Numbered from the stretch's first letter, positions 21,999 to 31,655 are shown. The stretch is 64,000 nucleotides of DNA from Methylobrevis albus (GCF_015904235.1 NZ_JADZLT010000040.1:310001-374000), one strand, 5' to 3'. The notes: generated by a model from the sequence alone, not told the origin. Translations and numbers: made by a program.

Positions 21999-22883
21999 AT
22001 GGACGAGGCGGACGGCGAGGCGGCGAACACGCCGGCAGGAACGGAGACGGGCGGTGCGGCGAGCGGCGACCTGCGCCCCGTGGTCGTTCTGGTGCAGCCG
22101 CAACTCGGCGAGAACATCGGCGCCGCGGCGCGGGCGATGGCGAACTTCGGCCTCGCGCATCTCAGGCTGGTGGCCCCGCGTGACGGCTGGCCGAACGAGC
22201 GGGCGCGCGCGTCCGCCTCCGGCGCCGACCACATCATCGACGCGGTCGAGGTGTTCGACGACCTCGCCAGCGCGACCGCCGATCTCGCCTTCCTCTATGC
22301 GACCACCGCGCGCGACCGCGACCTGTCGAAGCCGGTCTGCGGGCCGGTCGAGGCCGCGGCGACGATGCATCGCTTCGCGCGCCAGGGGGCGCGCACCGGC
22401 GTGCTGTTCGGGCGCGAGCGCTGGGGGCTGGAGAACGAAGAGATCTCGCTCTCAGACGAGATCCTGACGTTGCCGGTCGATCCGACCTTCGCGTCGCTGA
22501 ACATCGCGCAGGCGGTGCTGGTGATCGCCTATGAGTGGCGCCGCACCGGCCTTGCCGAGGTCGACGGCGGCCTGCCGTTCACGATGCCCGAGCGGGCGCC
22601 GCCGGCGACGAAAGAGGCGCTCTACGGCTTCTTCGAGCATCTCGAAGCCGCGCTCGACGAGGCGGGCTTCTTCCGCCCGGCGGAAAAGCGGCCGACGATG
22701 GTGCGCAATCTCCGGGCGATCTTCCAGCGCGCGCAGCTCAACGCGCAGGAGGTGCGCACCATGCGCGGCGTCGTCGCCGGGCTCGAGCGCCGCCATCTCC
22801 GGCCGCGCCGCGACGGCTCGGCGGTGACGCGCGGGCCGGCGACGCTGCCGCCGGACGAGGACGATCCGGAATCGTCGGTCTGA
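21999..22883 (+). CDS. trmJ: TrmJ/TrmH-family RNA 2'-O-methyltransferase
   Basis: The 294-residue SPOUT methyltransferase shows the three family motifs: LVQPQLGENIGAAARAMANFG, VLFGRERWGLENEEISLSDE, and LPVDPTFASLNIAQAVLVIAYE. These fit TrmJ-type group 1 enzymes that methylate position 32 of tRNAs. The start at 21999 is preceded by GCAGGGCG. There is an Ala/Gly/Thr-rich N-terminal leader of about 25 residues and a polar C-terminal tail. murI follows 40 bp later, probably in one transcript. Confidence 0.87.
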   Translation: MDEADGEAANTPAGTETGGAASGDLRPVVVLVQPQLGENIGAAARAMANFGLAHLRLVAPRDGWPNERARASASGADHIIDAVEVFDDLASATADLAFLYATTARDRDLSKPVCGPVEAAATMHRFARQGARTGVLFGRERWGLENEEISLSDEILTLPVDPTFASLNIAQAVLVIAYEWRRTGLAEVDGGLPFTMPERAPPATKEALYGFFEHLEAALDEAGFFRPAEKRPTMVRNLRAIFQRAQLNAQEVRTMRGVVAGLERRHLRPRRDGSAVTRGPATLPPDEDDPESSV

Positions 22884-22923
22884 AGCACGCGCCGGCGGCG
22901 CGGATCGGGGAGGGGCGAGGCCC

Positions 22924-23739
22924 GTGCAACTGCTCGTGTTCGATTCCGGCCTCGGCGGGCTCTCCGTGGTGGCGGAAATCCGGCGGCAACTGCCGTCCGC
23001 CGCGATCGCCTATCTCGCCGATACGGCGGTGTTTCCCTATGGCGACCTCGGCGAGGAGGCGCTGGTCGCGCGCGTCGCCGGGCTGATGGAGATCGCGGTG
23101 CCGCGCTTCCAGCCGGATGCCGTGGTGATCGCCTGCAATACCGCCTCGACGCTGGTGCTGCCCAGCTTGCGCTCACGCTTTTCCATGCCGATCGTCGGCA
23201 CGGTGCCGGCGATCAAGCCGGCGGCCGAGCAGAGCCGGTCGCGCCGGGTTTCCGTGCTGGCGACGCCGGGGACGGTGGCGCGCGACTATACCCGCGACCT
23301 GATCCGCACCCACGGCGGCGACTGCCGCTTCACTCTGGTCGGCTCGCGCCGGCTGGCCGGGCTCGCCGAGCGCGAACTCGCCGGCGAGCGGATCGAGGAC
23401 GCGGACTACGCCGCCGAGATCCTGCCGTGCTTCGTCGCCGATCGCGACGCGGGGGAGGGGGAGGTGCGCACCGACATCGTCGTCCTCGCCTGCACGCATT
23501 TCCCGCTGGTGCTGGGCCGGCTGGCGGCGCTGGCGCCGTGGCCGGTCGCCTGGATCGACCCGGCGCCGGCGATCGCCCGCCGCGTCGTGGCGGTGACGGC
23601 CGACATCGCGGCGCGCGCGGCGGGGCAGGCGATGGAAGGTTTCTTCAGCACCGGCCGCCTGCCGCCGCCGGCGCTGGCGGAGCGGTTCGGCTTCCGCAGC
23701 GCTGCGGCGTTCCTGCCCGAGGCGACGGGCGACGACTGA
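22924..23739 (+). CDS. murI: Glutamate racemase
   Basis: The 271-residue enzyme makes D-glutamate for peptidoglycan. It starts with GTG and reads MQLLVFDSGLGGLSVVAEIR, the family opening. The substrate loop is LADTAVFPYGD. The two catalytic cysteines sit in VIACNTAST and VLACTHFPLV. A GAGGGGCGAGG stretch precedes the start. It is convergent with the EAL-CBS-GGDEF gene, with only four bases between stops. Confidence 0.93.
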   Translation: MQLLVFDSGLGGLSVVAEIRRQLPSAAIAYLADTAVFPYGDLGEEALVARVAGLMEIAVPRFQPDAVVIACNTASTLVLPSLRSRFSMPIVGTVPAIKPAAEQSRSRRVSVLATPGTVARDYTRDLIRTHGGDCRFTLVGSRRLAGLAERELAGERIEDADYAAEILPCFVADRDAGEGEVRTDIVVLACTHFPLVLGRLAALAPWPVAWIDPAPAIARRVVAVTADIAARAAGQAMEGFFSTGRLPPPALAERFGFRSAAAFLPEATGDD

Positions 23740-23743
23740 CGCC

Positions 23744-25567
23744 TCAGCGGCCCGCCGGGAAGCGCGGGGCGGGGCGGACGGCGATGGCGTCGATCGAGAG
23801 CTTGGCCGCGCGCTTGGCGTCGGCGATGCGGCGGGAGATGGCGACGACGTCGTCGATCACCTCGTCATGGCCGATCTCGACGACGGCCGCCGAGCAGGTC
23901 ATCAGCGGGAAGATCTGGGCGTTGCCCTCGCGGTCGGTGCCCTCGAGATAGCCGCGGCGGTGATCCTCCGGCGCATAGAAGCTCACCACCTCGGCGCGGA
24001 AATCGCTGGTGACGGCACGAGCCTTGCGCTCGACCTCGTCCAGCGTCACGCCGCGCACGCCGGCGAAGAAGTCGTCGCCGCCGACATGGCCGAGGAAGGC
24101 GCCTTCGCTGAAGTGGCGGCGCAGGATGTCGGCGAAGAGGATGATGACGCGGTCGCCCTGGCGAAAGCCGTAGTGATCGTTAAATGGTTTGAAGTGGTTG
24201 AAATCGAAGTAGCAGAACAGCCGGTTGGCGCCGGTCGCCTCGGCGGCGTCGACGAGGTGGTTGTTGATCGAGAGGTTGCCCGGCATCGTGGTGAGCGGGT
24301 TCTGGTCCTGCGCCACCTGCAGCCGCTTCTCGTTGACGAGCTTCAGGAGCGCCGCCGACGACAGCATGCCGACATAGACGCCCTGCTCGGTGAGCACGAT
24401 GCCGTCGGCGTCGCTCCAGTGCGCATAGACCTCGAGCACCTTCTCGACCGGCATGCGGATGTCCGCCGTCGGGCAGCGCGTGACGAAATCGGCGATGCGG
24501 TAGCCGAGCGAATCGTTCTGCAGGATGTCGCGCCCGACCGGGTTGAACACGAAGGCGCGAAAGTTGCGCTCGTGCAGCAGGCCCACCGGCACGTCGGCGC
24601 TGTCGACGACGGGGAAATAGGCGCGGTCCGGCACGCTGCGGAAGCGGTCGAACACGGCGCTGATCGCCTGATCGGTGCGGATCGGCGCGACGACGTCGAT
24701 CTCGCTGCGGATCAGCGGCTCGTCGCTGTTGCGGGTGCGGCGGTTGCGGGTGCTCGTCGCCAGCACATGGCGGAACACGTCGGAGGTCGCCTCGGGCGCG
24801 GGCATCGGGCGGGCGATGTAGTAGCCCTGGGCGAGGTCGCAGCCGATCTCGCGGCAGGCGACGTGTTCCTCGGCGGTCTCGACGCCCTCGGCGATCACCT
24901 TGGCGCCGACGGCGTGGGCGAGGTTGACGACGGTGGCGAGGAACAGGCGTTTGCGGTTGGAGCGGCCGATGTCGGCGACGAAGAAGCGATCGACCTTCAC
25001 ATATTCGGGCTGCAGCGCGTAGAGCAGCGCGAGTTCGGCGCAGCCGTGCCCGAAATGGTCGAGCGCGAGGCGGACCTGGCTGGCGCGCAGGGCGGCGATC
25101 AGCATCGGCGCATTGCTGCCGAGCGCGCCGCGCTTGCGGCCGAGCACCTCGATGCAGAGCGAGGACGCCTGCAGGTCGCGCCGGCGGGCGGCCTCGACGA
25201 ACTCGCGCGGGCGGAAGGCCGGATCCTCGAGCGTGCGCTCGTCGATGTTGAGGAAGAGCCGCGCATCACGGCCGGGCAGCGATCCGAGCTTCGCCATCGC
25301 CGCATCGGCGAGATGAAGTTCGGTCTCGGCGAGGCGCCCCTCGGCGTCGATGCGGTCGAAGAACGAGCCGATGTGCTCGCAGCCCGCGTGTTCGACGCCG
25401 CGCAGCAGCGCTTCATAGGCGTGGACGACCCCGGTGTGGATGTCGACGATCGGCTGAAACGCATGTGACAGGCCCTCGAGGCTCATCGCCTCGGCGTAGG
25501 GCGAGCCGACCGGGGCGGCCACTGCGCGCGAATAGGCTGCGCCGATCGCCTGCAATGGCTGCGTCAT
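23744..25567 (-). CDS. EAL-CBS-GGDEF protein with degenerate active sites
   Basis: The 607-residue cytosolic protein has an EAL-type domain (about 30-265), paired CBS domains (about 285-420) and a GGDEF-type domain (about 440-590). The EAL domain keeps EALLRG, VKVDR and AEGVET. However, the catalytic DDFG is DHFG and the usual E-x-T-E helix reads EVLGRK, so phosphodiesterase activity is doubtful. The GGDEF motif is GGDDF and there is no RxxD inhibitory site. It may act as a c-di-GMP or nucleotide sensor rather than an enzyme. Start chosen at ATG 25567. Confidence 0.85.
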   Translation of the reverse strand: MTQPLQAIGAAYSRAVAAPVGSPYAEAMSLEGLSHAFQPIVDIHTGVVHAYEALLRGVEHAGCEHIGSFFDRIDAEGRLAETELHLADAAMAKLGSLPGRDARLFLNIDERTLEDPAFRPREFVEAARRRDLQASSLCIEVLGRKRGALGSNAPMLIAALRASQVRLALDHFGHGCAELALLYALQPEYVKVDRFFVADIGRSNRKRLFLATVVNLAHAVGAKVIAEGVETAEEHVACREIGCDLAQGYYIARPMPAPEATSDVFRHVLATSTRNRRTRNSDEPLIRSEIDVVAPIRTDQAISAVFDRFRSVPDRAYFPVVDSADVPVGLLHERNFRAFVFNPVGRDILQNDSLGYRIADFVTRCPTADIRMPVEKVLEVYAHWSDADGIVLTEQGVYVGMLSSAALLKLVNEKRLQVAQDQNPLTTMPGNLSINNHLVDAAEATGANRLFCYFDFNHFKPFNDHYGFRQGDRVIILFADILRRHFSEGAFLGHVGGDDFFAGVRGVTLDEVERKARAVTSDFRAEVVSFYAPEDHRRGYLEGTDREGNAQIFPLMTCSAAVVEIGHDEVIDDVVAISRRIADAKRAAKLSIDAIAVRPAPRFPAGR

Positions 25568-25984
25568 GAGAGCTCCCGGCAAAGCGTTATGAAAAATGAG
25601 TACCTGCGGTCCGGACGTTGCCGGTGGTCTTGTGGCCGCCTATGCGGCCCTTGCCAATTGGACACATTTCTATCGGTACACCCGTTATGACAAACTGAAC
25701 GACATCGCTCGAATTTAAGTGATCTCGGCTATTGTCCGTACTTCTCCGGATGCTCGGATCCGGGTCCGGCAGGGCCTGGCGGCAAGGCAGCGGCGCTGCG
25801 GGTTTGACATTCGCGGGCGTTGCGACTAGAAGCCGGCCATCGCGCGGGCCCGATGACGGCCCGCGTGTTTGTTCACGCACCCGTGGGTTCCGGTCGCAGC
25901 GCGCGTCCGGCCCTGTCGGCCCCACGTTCACAGTGGGGCAGAGGAGGGCGTGTGTCCCTCAACCCGTTCCCTTGAGGATACGCG
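25568..25984. other. Divergent intergenic region with rpsD promoter and long leader
   Basis: This 417-bp region separates the EAL-CBS-GGDEF gene from rpsD. It holds a strong sigma-70-type promoter (25804-25832) and a leader of roughly 145 nt with several short hairpins, including a 6-bp stem CCCCAC/GTGGGG at about 25920-25937. No small gene was convincing. Confidence 0.6.
25804..25832 (+). promoter_or_regulatory. rpsD promoter
   Basis: The -35 TTGACA (25804-25809) and -10 TAGAAG (25827-25832) are separated by exactly 17 bases. This is an optimal housekeeping-sigma promoter about 145 nt upstream of the rpsD start. Confidence 0.65.
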
Positions 25985-26602
25985 ATGTCCAAGCGCCATA
26001 GCGCCAAGTACAAGATCGACCGCCGTCTTGGCGAAAACATCTGGGGTCGTCCGAAGAGCCCGGTCAACAAGCGCGAATACGGCCCCGGCCAGCATGGCCA
26101 GCGCCGCAAGAGCAAGCTTTCGGACTTCGGCCAGCAGCTGCGCGCGAAGCAGAAGCTGAAGGGTCACTACGGTGACATCTCCGAGAAGCAGTTCTACAAG
26201 ATCTACCAGGAAGCCTCGCGCATGCGCGGCGACACCTCGGAGCAGCTCATCGGCCTGCTCGAGAGCCGCCTCGACGCGATCGTCTACCGCGCCAAGTTCG
26301 TGCCGACGATCTTCGCCGCCCGCCAGTTCGTCAATCACGGTCACGTGAACGTCAACGGCAAGCGCGTCAACATCGGCAGCTACCGCTGCAAGGCCGGCGA
26401 CGTGATCGAGGTGCGCGAGAAGTCGAAGCAGCTCGCGATCGTGCTGGAATCGGCCGATCTCGCCGAGCGCGACATTCCAGACTTCCTCGACGTCGATACG
26501 TCGAAGGCCGTGGCCAAGTTCGTTCGCGTTCCGGCGCTGGGCGACGTGCCCTACGCCGTGCAGATGGAACCGAACCTCGTCATCGAGTTCTACTCGCGCT
26601 GA
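25985..26602 (+). CDS. rpsD: 30S ribosomal protein S4
   Basis: The 205-residue protein starts [21 protein letters not shown]. It carries the S4 signature with [37 protein letters not shown] in the RNA-binding domain. It nucleates assembly of the 30S 5' domain, and in other bacteria S4 also regulates its own operon. A TTGAGGA ribosome site precedes the ATG. The gene is monocistronic, with its own promoter, leader and intrinsic terminator. Confidence 0.97.
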   Translation: MSKRHSAKYKIDRRLGENIWGRPKSPVNKREYGPGQHGQRRKSKLSDFGQQLRAKQKLKGHYGDISEKQFYKIYQEASRMRGDTSEQLIGLLESRLDAIVYRAKFVPTIFAARQFVNHGHVNVNGKRVNIGSYRCKAGDVIEVREKSKQLAIVLESADLAERDIPDFLDVDTSKAVAKFVRVPALGDVPYAVQMEPNLVIEFYSR

Positions 26603-26630
26603 CGCCTGCCGTTCCCGGCAATCGATCGAA

Positions 26631-26658
26631 GGGCCGCCCCACCGGGGCGGCCCTTTTT
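26631..26658 (+). terminator. Rho-independent terminator of rpsD
   Basis: A perfect 10-bp GC-only stem (26631-26640 with 26644-26653, 3-nt loop) is followed by TTTTT, 28 bases after the rpsD stop. Confidence 0.9.
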
Positions 26659-26757
26659 GCATGTGCGAACCGGCGTCGCCAAAGGAGAATGCCGGCGCCG
26701 TGCCTGTTCCATGATCAGGCGGCGTGCGTTGTATAATCCGGGATGTTTTGCTGATCA

Positions 26758-26781
26758 AAAGCTAGGCAGCAGCCTAGCTTT
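26758..26781. repeat. Perfect hairpin in AT-rich intergenic region
   Basis: A 10-bp perfect inverted repeat (AAAGCTAGGC, loop AGCA, GCCTAGCTTT) sits in an unusually AT-rich gap between rpsD and the PAS-GGDEF-EAL gene. It is 98 bases before the start of the latter. It could be a terminator, an operator or a 5'-leader hairpin. Confidence 0.5.
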
Positions 26782-26878
26782 GCAGCAAACTTAATATATG
26801 GCCGACACTCCACAATAAACCGGGTGTTAAGAGCGGTCGCGAATACTCGTCTTATCAAGCCAGAAGGCGGGCGAAGAC

Positions 26879-29062
26879 GTGACCGACGAAAAGCAAATCG
26901 CATGTAGTGGCGACATTCCGCAGCGATCGGCCCGGCGCGCGCGCGGGCGTCCCATGCTGCGGCGCGGCCGGCAACGCACCGGCACGCTCGATGCGGCGCT
27001 GCGGCTGGCGGCCGCCGAGCAGGAGGCGCAGCGGGCGCGCGACCAGCTGCGCGCCGCGATCGAGGCGATGCCCGAGGGCGTCGTGTTCCTCGACGAGGAC
27101 GGCCGCTACATCCTGTGGAACCGGCAATATGCCGAGATCTATGCCGGCAGCGCCGATCTCTTCAAGGTCGGCGAACTGCTGGAGGATCAGCTGCGCATCG
27201 GCGTCGCGCGCGGCCAATACCCGGAGGCCGTCGGCCGCGAGGAAGAGTGGCTGGCGCGGCGACTGGCGCTGCTCGCCAACCCGGGCGGCCGGCATGAGCA
27301 ACTGCTCGCCGACGGCCGCTGGATCATGATCGAGGAACGCCGCACCGACGACGGCGGCACGATCGGCATCCGCGTCGACATCACCGAGATGAAGCAGCGC
27401 GAGGCGTCGTTCCGGCTGCTGTTCGACGAGAACCCGCTGCCGATGTGCCTCGTCGATCCCGAGTCGCTGATGGTGCGCCGGGCGAACACGGCCGCCTGCC
27501 AGCACTACGGCCACGACGACGCCGCGTTCCGGACGCTGTCGCTGCTCGACCTGCACCATCCCGAATCGCGCTGGGACCTCTTCCGCGACGCCTGGGGCAC
27601 GATTGCCGCCGACAAGGACCGCACCTGGCGGCAGTTGCGCGCCGACGGCAGCACGATCGAGGTCACGGCGTTTGCCCGCCAGCTGACCTATGAGGGCGCG
27701 CCGGTGGTGCTGACGGCCTTCGTCGACGTCACGGAGCGCCGCCGCTCGGAAGAGCGGATGACGCACATGGCACGGCACGATCCGCTGACCGGGCTGCCGA
27801 ACCGCCTCGCCTATGGCGAGTTCATCGTCGAGGCGGTGTCGCGGGCGCGGATCGCCGGTCAGCACCTCTCGGTGCTGCTGATCGACCTCGACAACTTCAA
27901 GACCGTCAACGACACGCTCGGCCATTCCGTCGGCGACGAGCTGCTGCAGCAGGTGGCGAGCCGCCTGCGCGAATGCCTCGGCGACGACTGTTTCGTGGCG
28001 CGGCTCGGCGGCGACGAGTTCGCCGTGCTGGTGCCGGTGGCGCCGGGCAGCGTCGCCGACGAGCAGATCGCGGCCCGGCTGATCGCCAATCTCAGCACCA
28101 CGGCGATCGTCGGCGGGCATCAGGTCGCGGCCGGTGCCAGCATCGGCATCGCGCGCATGCCGGCCGACATGGATGTCGCCGAACAGTTCCTGAAGAACGC
28201 CGACCTCGCGCTCTACCGGGCGAAGGCGGCGGGGCGGGGCACGTTCCGCCACTTCGAGCCGGGCATGGACGAGCAGCTGCAGCGACGGCGGCACCTCGAG
28301 ATGGACCTGCGGCAGGCGCTGGTGCGCGGCGAGCTGTCGCTGCACTACCAGCCGCTGGTCAACCTGCAGAGCGGCCGCACGTCGGGCTACGAGGCGCTGC
28401 TGCGCTGGACGCACCCCGAGCGGGGCTCGGTGCCGCCGGCCGACTTCATCGCGCTGGCCGAAGAGACCGGCCTCATCGGCGACATCGGCCGCTTCGTGCT
28501 GGAGCGAGCGTGTGCGGACGCCGCCGCCTGGCCGGAGGACACCAAGGTGGCGGTCAACCTGTCGCCGGCGCAGTTCCGCAACGGCGGCATCCTCGCCACC
28601 GTGATGCGCGCGCTGGAGCGCACCGGCCTTCAGCCATCCCGGCTCGAGCTCGAGATCACCGAGTCGCTGCTGATGGAAAAGAGCGAATCGGCTCTGGCGA
28701 CGCTGCGCGCGCTCAGGGCGCTCGGCGTCGGCATTTCGATGGACGACTTCGGCACCGGCTATTCGTCGCTGAGCTACCTGCGCAGCTTCCCGTTCACGAA
28801 GATCAAGATCGACAAGTCGTTCATCCGCGACTTGCACACGAGCCCGGACTCGCAGGCGATCGTCAGCGCCATCGTCAGCCTCGGGCGCAGCCTGAAGATG
28901 ACGGTGATCGCGGAGGGGATTGAGGATCCCGCCGACCTCGCGCTGCTGCTCGCCGAAGGCTGCGTCGAAGGGCAGGGCTACCTCTTCAGCGTGCCGCTGC
29001 CGCTCGACCAGCTCGCCCCGCACGAGGGTGACGCCGCCGACGCGGAAGACGCCGCAGCCTGA
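26879..29062 (+). CDS. PAS-PAS-GGDEF-EAL cyclic-di-GMP enzyme
   Basis: The 727-residue cytosolic protein has a basic N terminus, a helix around 37-60, and a PAS domain (about 60-170) with AMPEGVVFLDEDGRYILWN. A second PAS follows (about 175-290), then GGDEF (about 300-460, motif LGGDEFAVL intact) and EAL (about 475-715). The EAL domain has EALLRW, EITESL, DDFGTGYSS, IKIDKSF and an EGQGY end, all canonical. No RxxD inhibitory site precedes GGDEF. Both synthesis and hydrolysis of c-di-GMP are possible. The start is a GTG at 26879, with GAAGGCGG upstream. Confidence 0.93.
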   Translation: MTDEKQIACSGDIPQRSARRARGRPMLRRGRQRTGTLDAALRLAAAEQEAQRARDQLRAAIEAMPEGVVFLDEDGRYILWNRQYAEIYAGSADLFKVGELLEDQLRIGVARGQYPEAVGREEEWLARRLALLANPGGRHEQLLADGRWIMIEERRTDDGGTIGIRVDITEMKQREASFRLLFDENPLPMCLVDPESLMVRRANTAACQHYGHDDAAFRTLSLLDLHHPESRWDLFRDAWGTIAADKDRTWRQLRADGSTIEVTAFARQLTYEGAPVVLTAFVDVTERRRSEERMTHMARHDPLTGLPNRLAYGEFIVEAVSRARIAGQHLSVLLIDLDNFKTVNDTLGHSVGDELLQQVASRLRECLGDDCFVARLGGDEFAVLVPVAPGSVADEQIAARLIANLSTTAIVGGHQVAAGASIGIARMPADMDVAEQFLKNADLALYRAKAAGRGTFRHFEPGMDEQLQRRRHLEMDLRQALVRGELSLHYQPLVNLQSGRTSGYEALLRWTHPERGSVPPADFIALAEETGLIGDIGRFVLERACADAAAWPEDTKVAVNLSPAQFRNGGILATVMRALERTGLQPSRLELEITESLLMEKSESALATLRALRALGVGISMDDFGTGYSSLSYLRSFPFTKIKIDKSFIRDLHTSPDSQAIVSAIVSLGRSLKMTVIAEGIEDPADLALLLAEGCVEGQGYLFSVPLPLDQLAPHEGDAADAEDAAA

Positions 29063-29269
29063 TGCAGCCGTGCGTCGAGAGGGGCCTGGCACCGGCGCGC
29101 CCGCCCGTCGCCGACCGAGGGTTAACGAGAGCTGAAGTCCACTTCCGACGTAGTGCACGTTGAACGCGGCATTTGCTAACCGCGCCTTTTAACGGGCTGG
29201 TCGGACTCGTTTGCTAGTCTGCTCCCTAGACGAACGGCGCCGTTCTGATTGACGGCGGGGAGCGGAAGA

Positions 29270-30799
29270 ATGAATTCGGCAGCAAGACGGTTCCTGGGCG
29301 ACAGACACGGCAACATCGCCATGATCTTCGCATTCTCGGCCGCAGGGATCTGTGCAGTCGGTGGCGGCGCCATGGACTTCGCGCGGATGTACAACTTCCG
29401 CGCCGGCGTCCAGTACGCGACCGACGCCGCGGCCCTGACGCTGGCGCGTGATGCAAAGCCGACCGACACCGATCTCAACGCGCGGGCGGAAGTGCTCGTC
29501 ACCGACCTCCTGTCGACGCGCATGGGCGAGGTGAGCGATGTGACCGCGTCGGCCACCTCGACGTCGCTGACGGTCACCTCGTCGGTGCAGATGCCGACCA
29601 CGTTCCTCAACCTGATCGGTATGGCGGAGCTCAACACCGAAATCCGGTCGACCGCGGTCTGGGGCCTCGGCATCGACGAGCAGGCGACCGTCGAGATCGC
29701 GCTCGTGCTCGACAACACCGGCTCGATGCTCGACGACAACAAGTTCACCTCGCTGAAGACCGCCGCCACCACGATGGTGACGACGATGCAGGGCAAGATC
29801 ACCGGCGTGAACCAGCTGAAGTTCGCGCTGGTGCCCTTTGCGAACTTCGTCAACGTCGGCACGACCTATGCCAGTGCCAGCTGGATGGACACCCAGGCGA
29901 AGTCGTCGATCCACAGCACCTATTTCACCGGGCTGAACCGCTTCACGCTGTACAGCAACCTCGGCAAGAGCTGGCCGGGCTGCGTCGAGACGCGTCCGTC
30001 GCCCTACGACGTGACCGACACGGTGCCGGCGACGGGCACGCCGGACACGCTGTTCGTGCCCTCGTTCCATCCCGACGAGCCCGACGGCAGCAGCTGGGGC
30101 TCGCCGCTCTATGCGAACAACTATCTGAACGACAAGACGTCGTCGTCCAACGAGTGGACGAAGATGAGCTACGTCCAGAAGTATTCGTCGCCGACCGGCC
30201 TCAGCTTCTCGAACTCCACCTATTACTCGAACTACGCCAAGCCGAAGGGCCCCGGGTTCTTCTGCGACACCCGGCCGATCATGCCGCTGACCACCAACTA
30301 CACCGGCATCACCACGGCGATCAATGCGATGGAAGCCGCCGGCAGCACCAATATTCCGGAGGGCCTCGCCTGGGGCTGGCGCGTGCTGTCGCCGGGACTG
30401 CCCTTCGACCAGGGCCGCGCGAAGACCGACAAGGCCAACTCGAAGATCGTCGTGCTGCTGACGGACGGTACCAACTCGGTCAATACGCCCAACCGCAACC
30501 TCGGCAGCGCCTATTCGAGCTGGGGCTATTCGCTGAGCGGCCGCCTCGGCAACAGTCCGGGTACCAACCTGCGCAACGGCCTCGACGCGAAGCTCAACAC
30601 GATCTGCAGCAACGTCAAGGGCGACAACATCGAAGTCTACACGATCGGCCTGATGATCGACGACTCGGCGACCCAGACCATGCTGCAGAACTGCTCGTCG
30701 GGGTCCGGCTACTACTACAACTCGCCGTCGGCCGCGCAGCTGCAGTCAATCTTCGACGCGATCGCCGCGAAGATCATCATGCTGCGCCTCGCGAGCTGA
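29270..30799 (+). CDS. TadG-like pilus assembly protein with VWA domain
   Basis: The 509-residue protein starts MNSAARRFLGDRHGNIAMIF, the TadE/TadG-type positively charged N terminus leading into a transmembrane helix (about 15-40). A von Willebrand A domain has the metal site IALVLDNTGSM (about 143-153) and later VVLLTDGTNS. Large Ser/Thr/Tyr-rich insertions lie between them. TadG proteins belong to Flp/Tad pilus export, but no other tad genes are in the window. It may be periplasmic and anchored. An intrinsic terminator follows. Confidence 0.85.
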   Translation: MNSAARRFLGDRHGNIAMIFAFSAAGICAVGGGAMDFARMYNFRAGVQYATDAAALTLARDAKPTDTDLNARAEVLVTDLLSTRMGEVSDVTASATSTSLTVTSSVQMPTTFLNLIGMAELNTEIRSTAVWGLGIDEQATVEIALVLDNTGSMLDDNKFTSLKTAATTMVTTMQGKITGVNQLKFALVPFANFVNVGTTYASASWMDTQAKSSIHSTYFTGLNRFTLYSNLGKSWPGCVETRPSPYDVTDTVPATGTPDTLFVPSFHPDEPDGSSWGSPLYANNYLNDKTSSSNEWTKMSYVQKYSSPTGLSFSNSTYYSNYAKPKGPGFFCDTRPIMPLTTNYTGITTAINAMEAAGSTNIPEGLAWGWRVLSPGLPFDQGRAKTDKANSKIVVLLTDGTNSVNTPNRNLGSAYSSWGYSLSGRLGNSPGTNLRNGLDAKLNTICSNVKGDNIEVYTIGLMIDDSATQTMLQNCSSGSGYYYNSPSAAQLQSIFDAIAAKIIMLRLAS

Positions 30800-30836
30800 C
30801 CGGCGCCAAGCGCCGCACGACGTCGCCCGCACACCG

Positions 30837-30873
30837 AAAAGGCCCGCCCCGAATGCATCGGGGCGGGCCTTTT
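30837..30873. terminator. Bidirectional intrinsic terminator (tadG-like / grxD)
   Basis: AAAA, a GGCCCGCCCC stem, a short loop, GGGGCGGGCC and TTTT make a near-perfect symmetrical hairpin between convergent genes. It has T-runs on both strands and should terminate both transcripts. Confidence 0.9.
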
Positions 30874-30927
30874 CGTGTAGGTCAGGCCGCTGCACAGCCG
30901 TCCGCGGGCGGATGGGGCAGGGTGGTG

Positions 30928-31263
<336 letters not shown>

Positions 31264-31313
31264 GTCTCGTTCCTTGCGAGGGCTCGCCCCACCCGGGGAC
31301 GGGTCGTCTGGTG

Positions 31314-31595
31314 TCATCGCGCCGGGCGGCCTTGGCGGACCGGACCCTGCGCAGGCAAATTCGAGCGGGCGGCGTAGTCGAGGCTCACCGCCGGGCGCTG
31401 GTCGATCCGCCCGTTGACGATGCCGGCGATCTCCGCCGTGGCGCCGGCTTCCAGCACCAGGCCGCCGAGGACGATGCCGCGCACCGTCAGACGGACGCCT
31501 GGCAGCACCCGGACGGGCGCCAGCACGATGCCAAGAAGCAGCGTATCCTCCGCGATCGTCAACGACCGAAAGTGAATGCCTGCCATCCTGTGCAT
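31314..31595 (-). CDS. Small bactofilin-like hypothetical protein
   Basis: This 93-residue frame lies between bolA and grxD on their strand. GAGGGGG precedes its ATG by about 10 bases. The central part has a short beta-solenoid-like periodicity ([20 protein letters not shown] followed by IAGIVNGRI) that resembles small bactofilin/polymer-forming proteins. No transmembrane segment is obvious. It could also be a fortuitous frame, since GC-rich DNA opens many. I do not recognise a specific function. Confidence 0.45.
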   Translation of the reverse strand: MHRMAGIHFRSLTIAEDTLLLGIVLAPVRVLPGVRLTVRGIVLGGLVLEAGATAEIAGIVNGRIDQRPAVSLDYAARSNLPAQGPVRQGRPAR

Positions 31596-31655
31596 GCCGC
31601 CGGCCCCCTCATCGTCGCAAGCGGGCGAAGCATGCCCGCCCCGGATCTCCCGCCC

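Noticed and set aside
29100-29220. Possible CtrA site upstream of the TadG-like gene
   Set aside because: Only isolated TTAAC or CTAAC half-sites with wrong spacing (9 instead of 7 bases).
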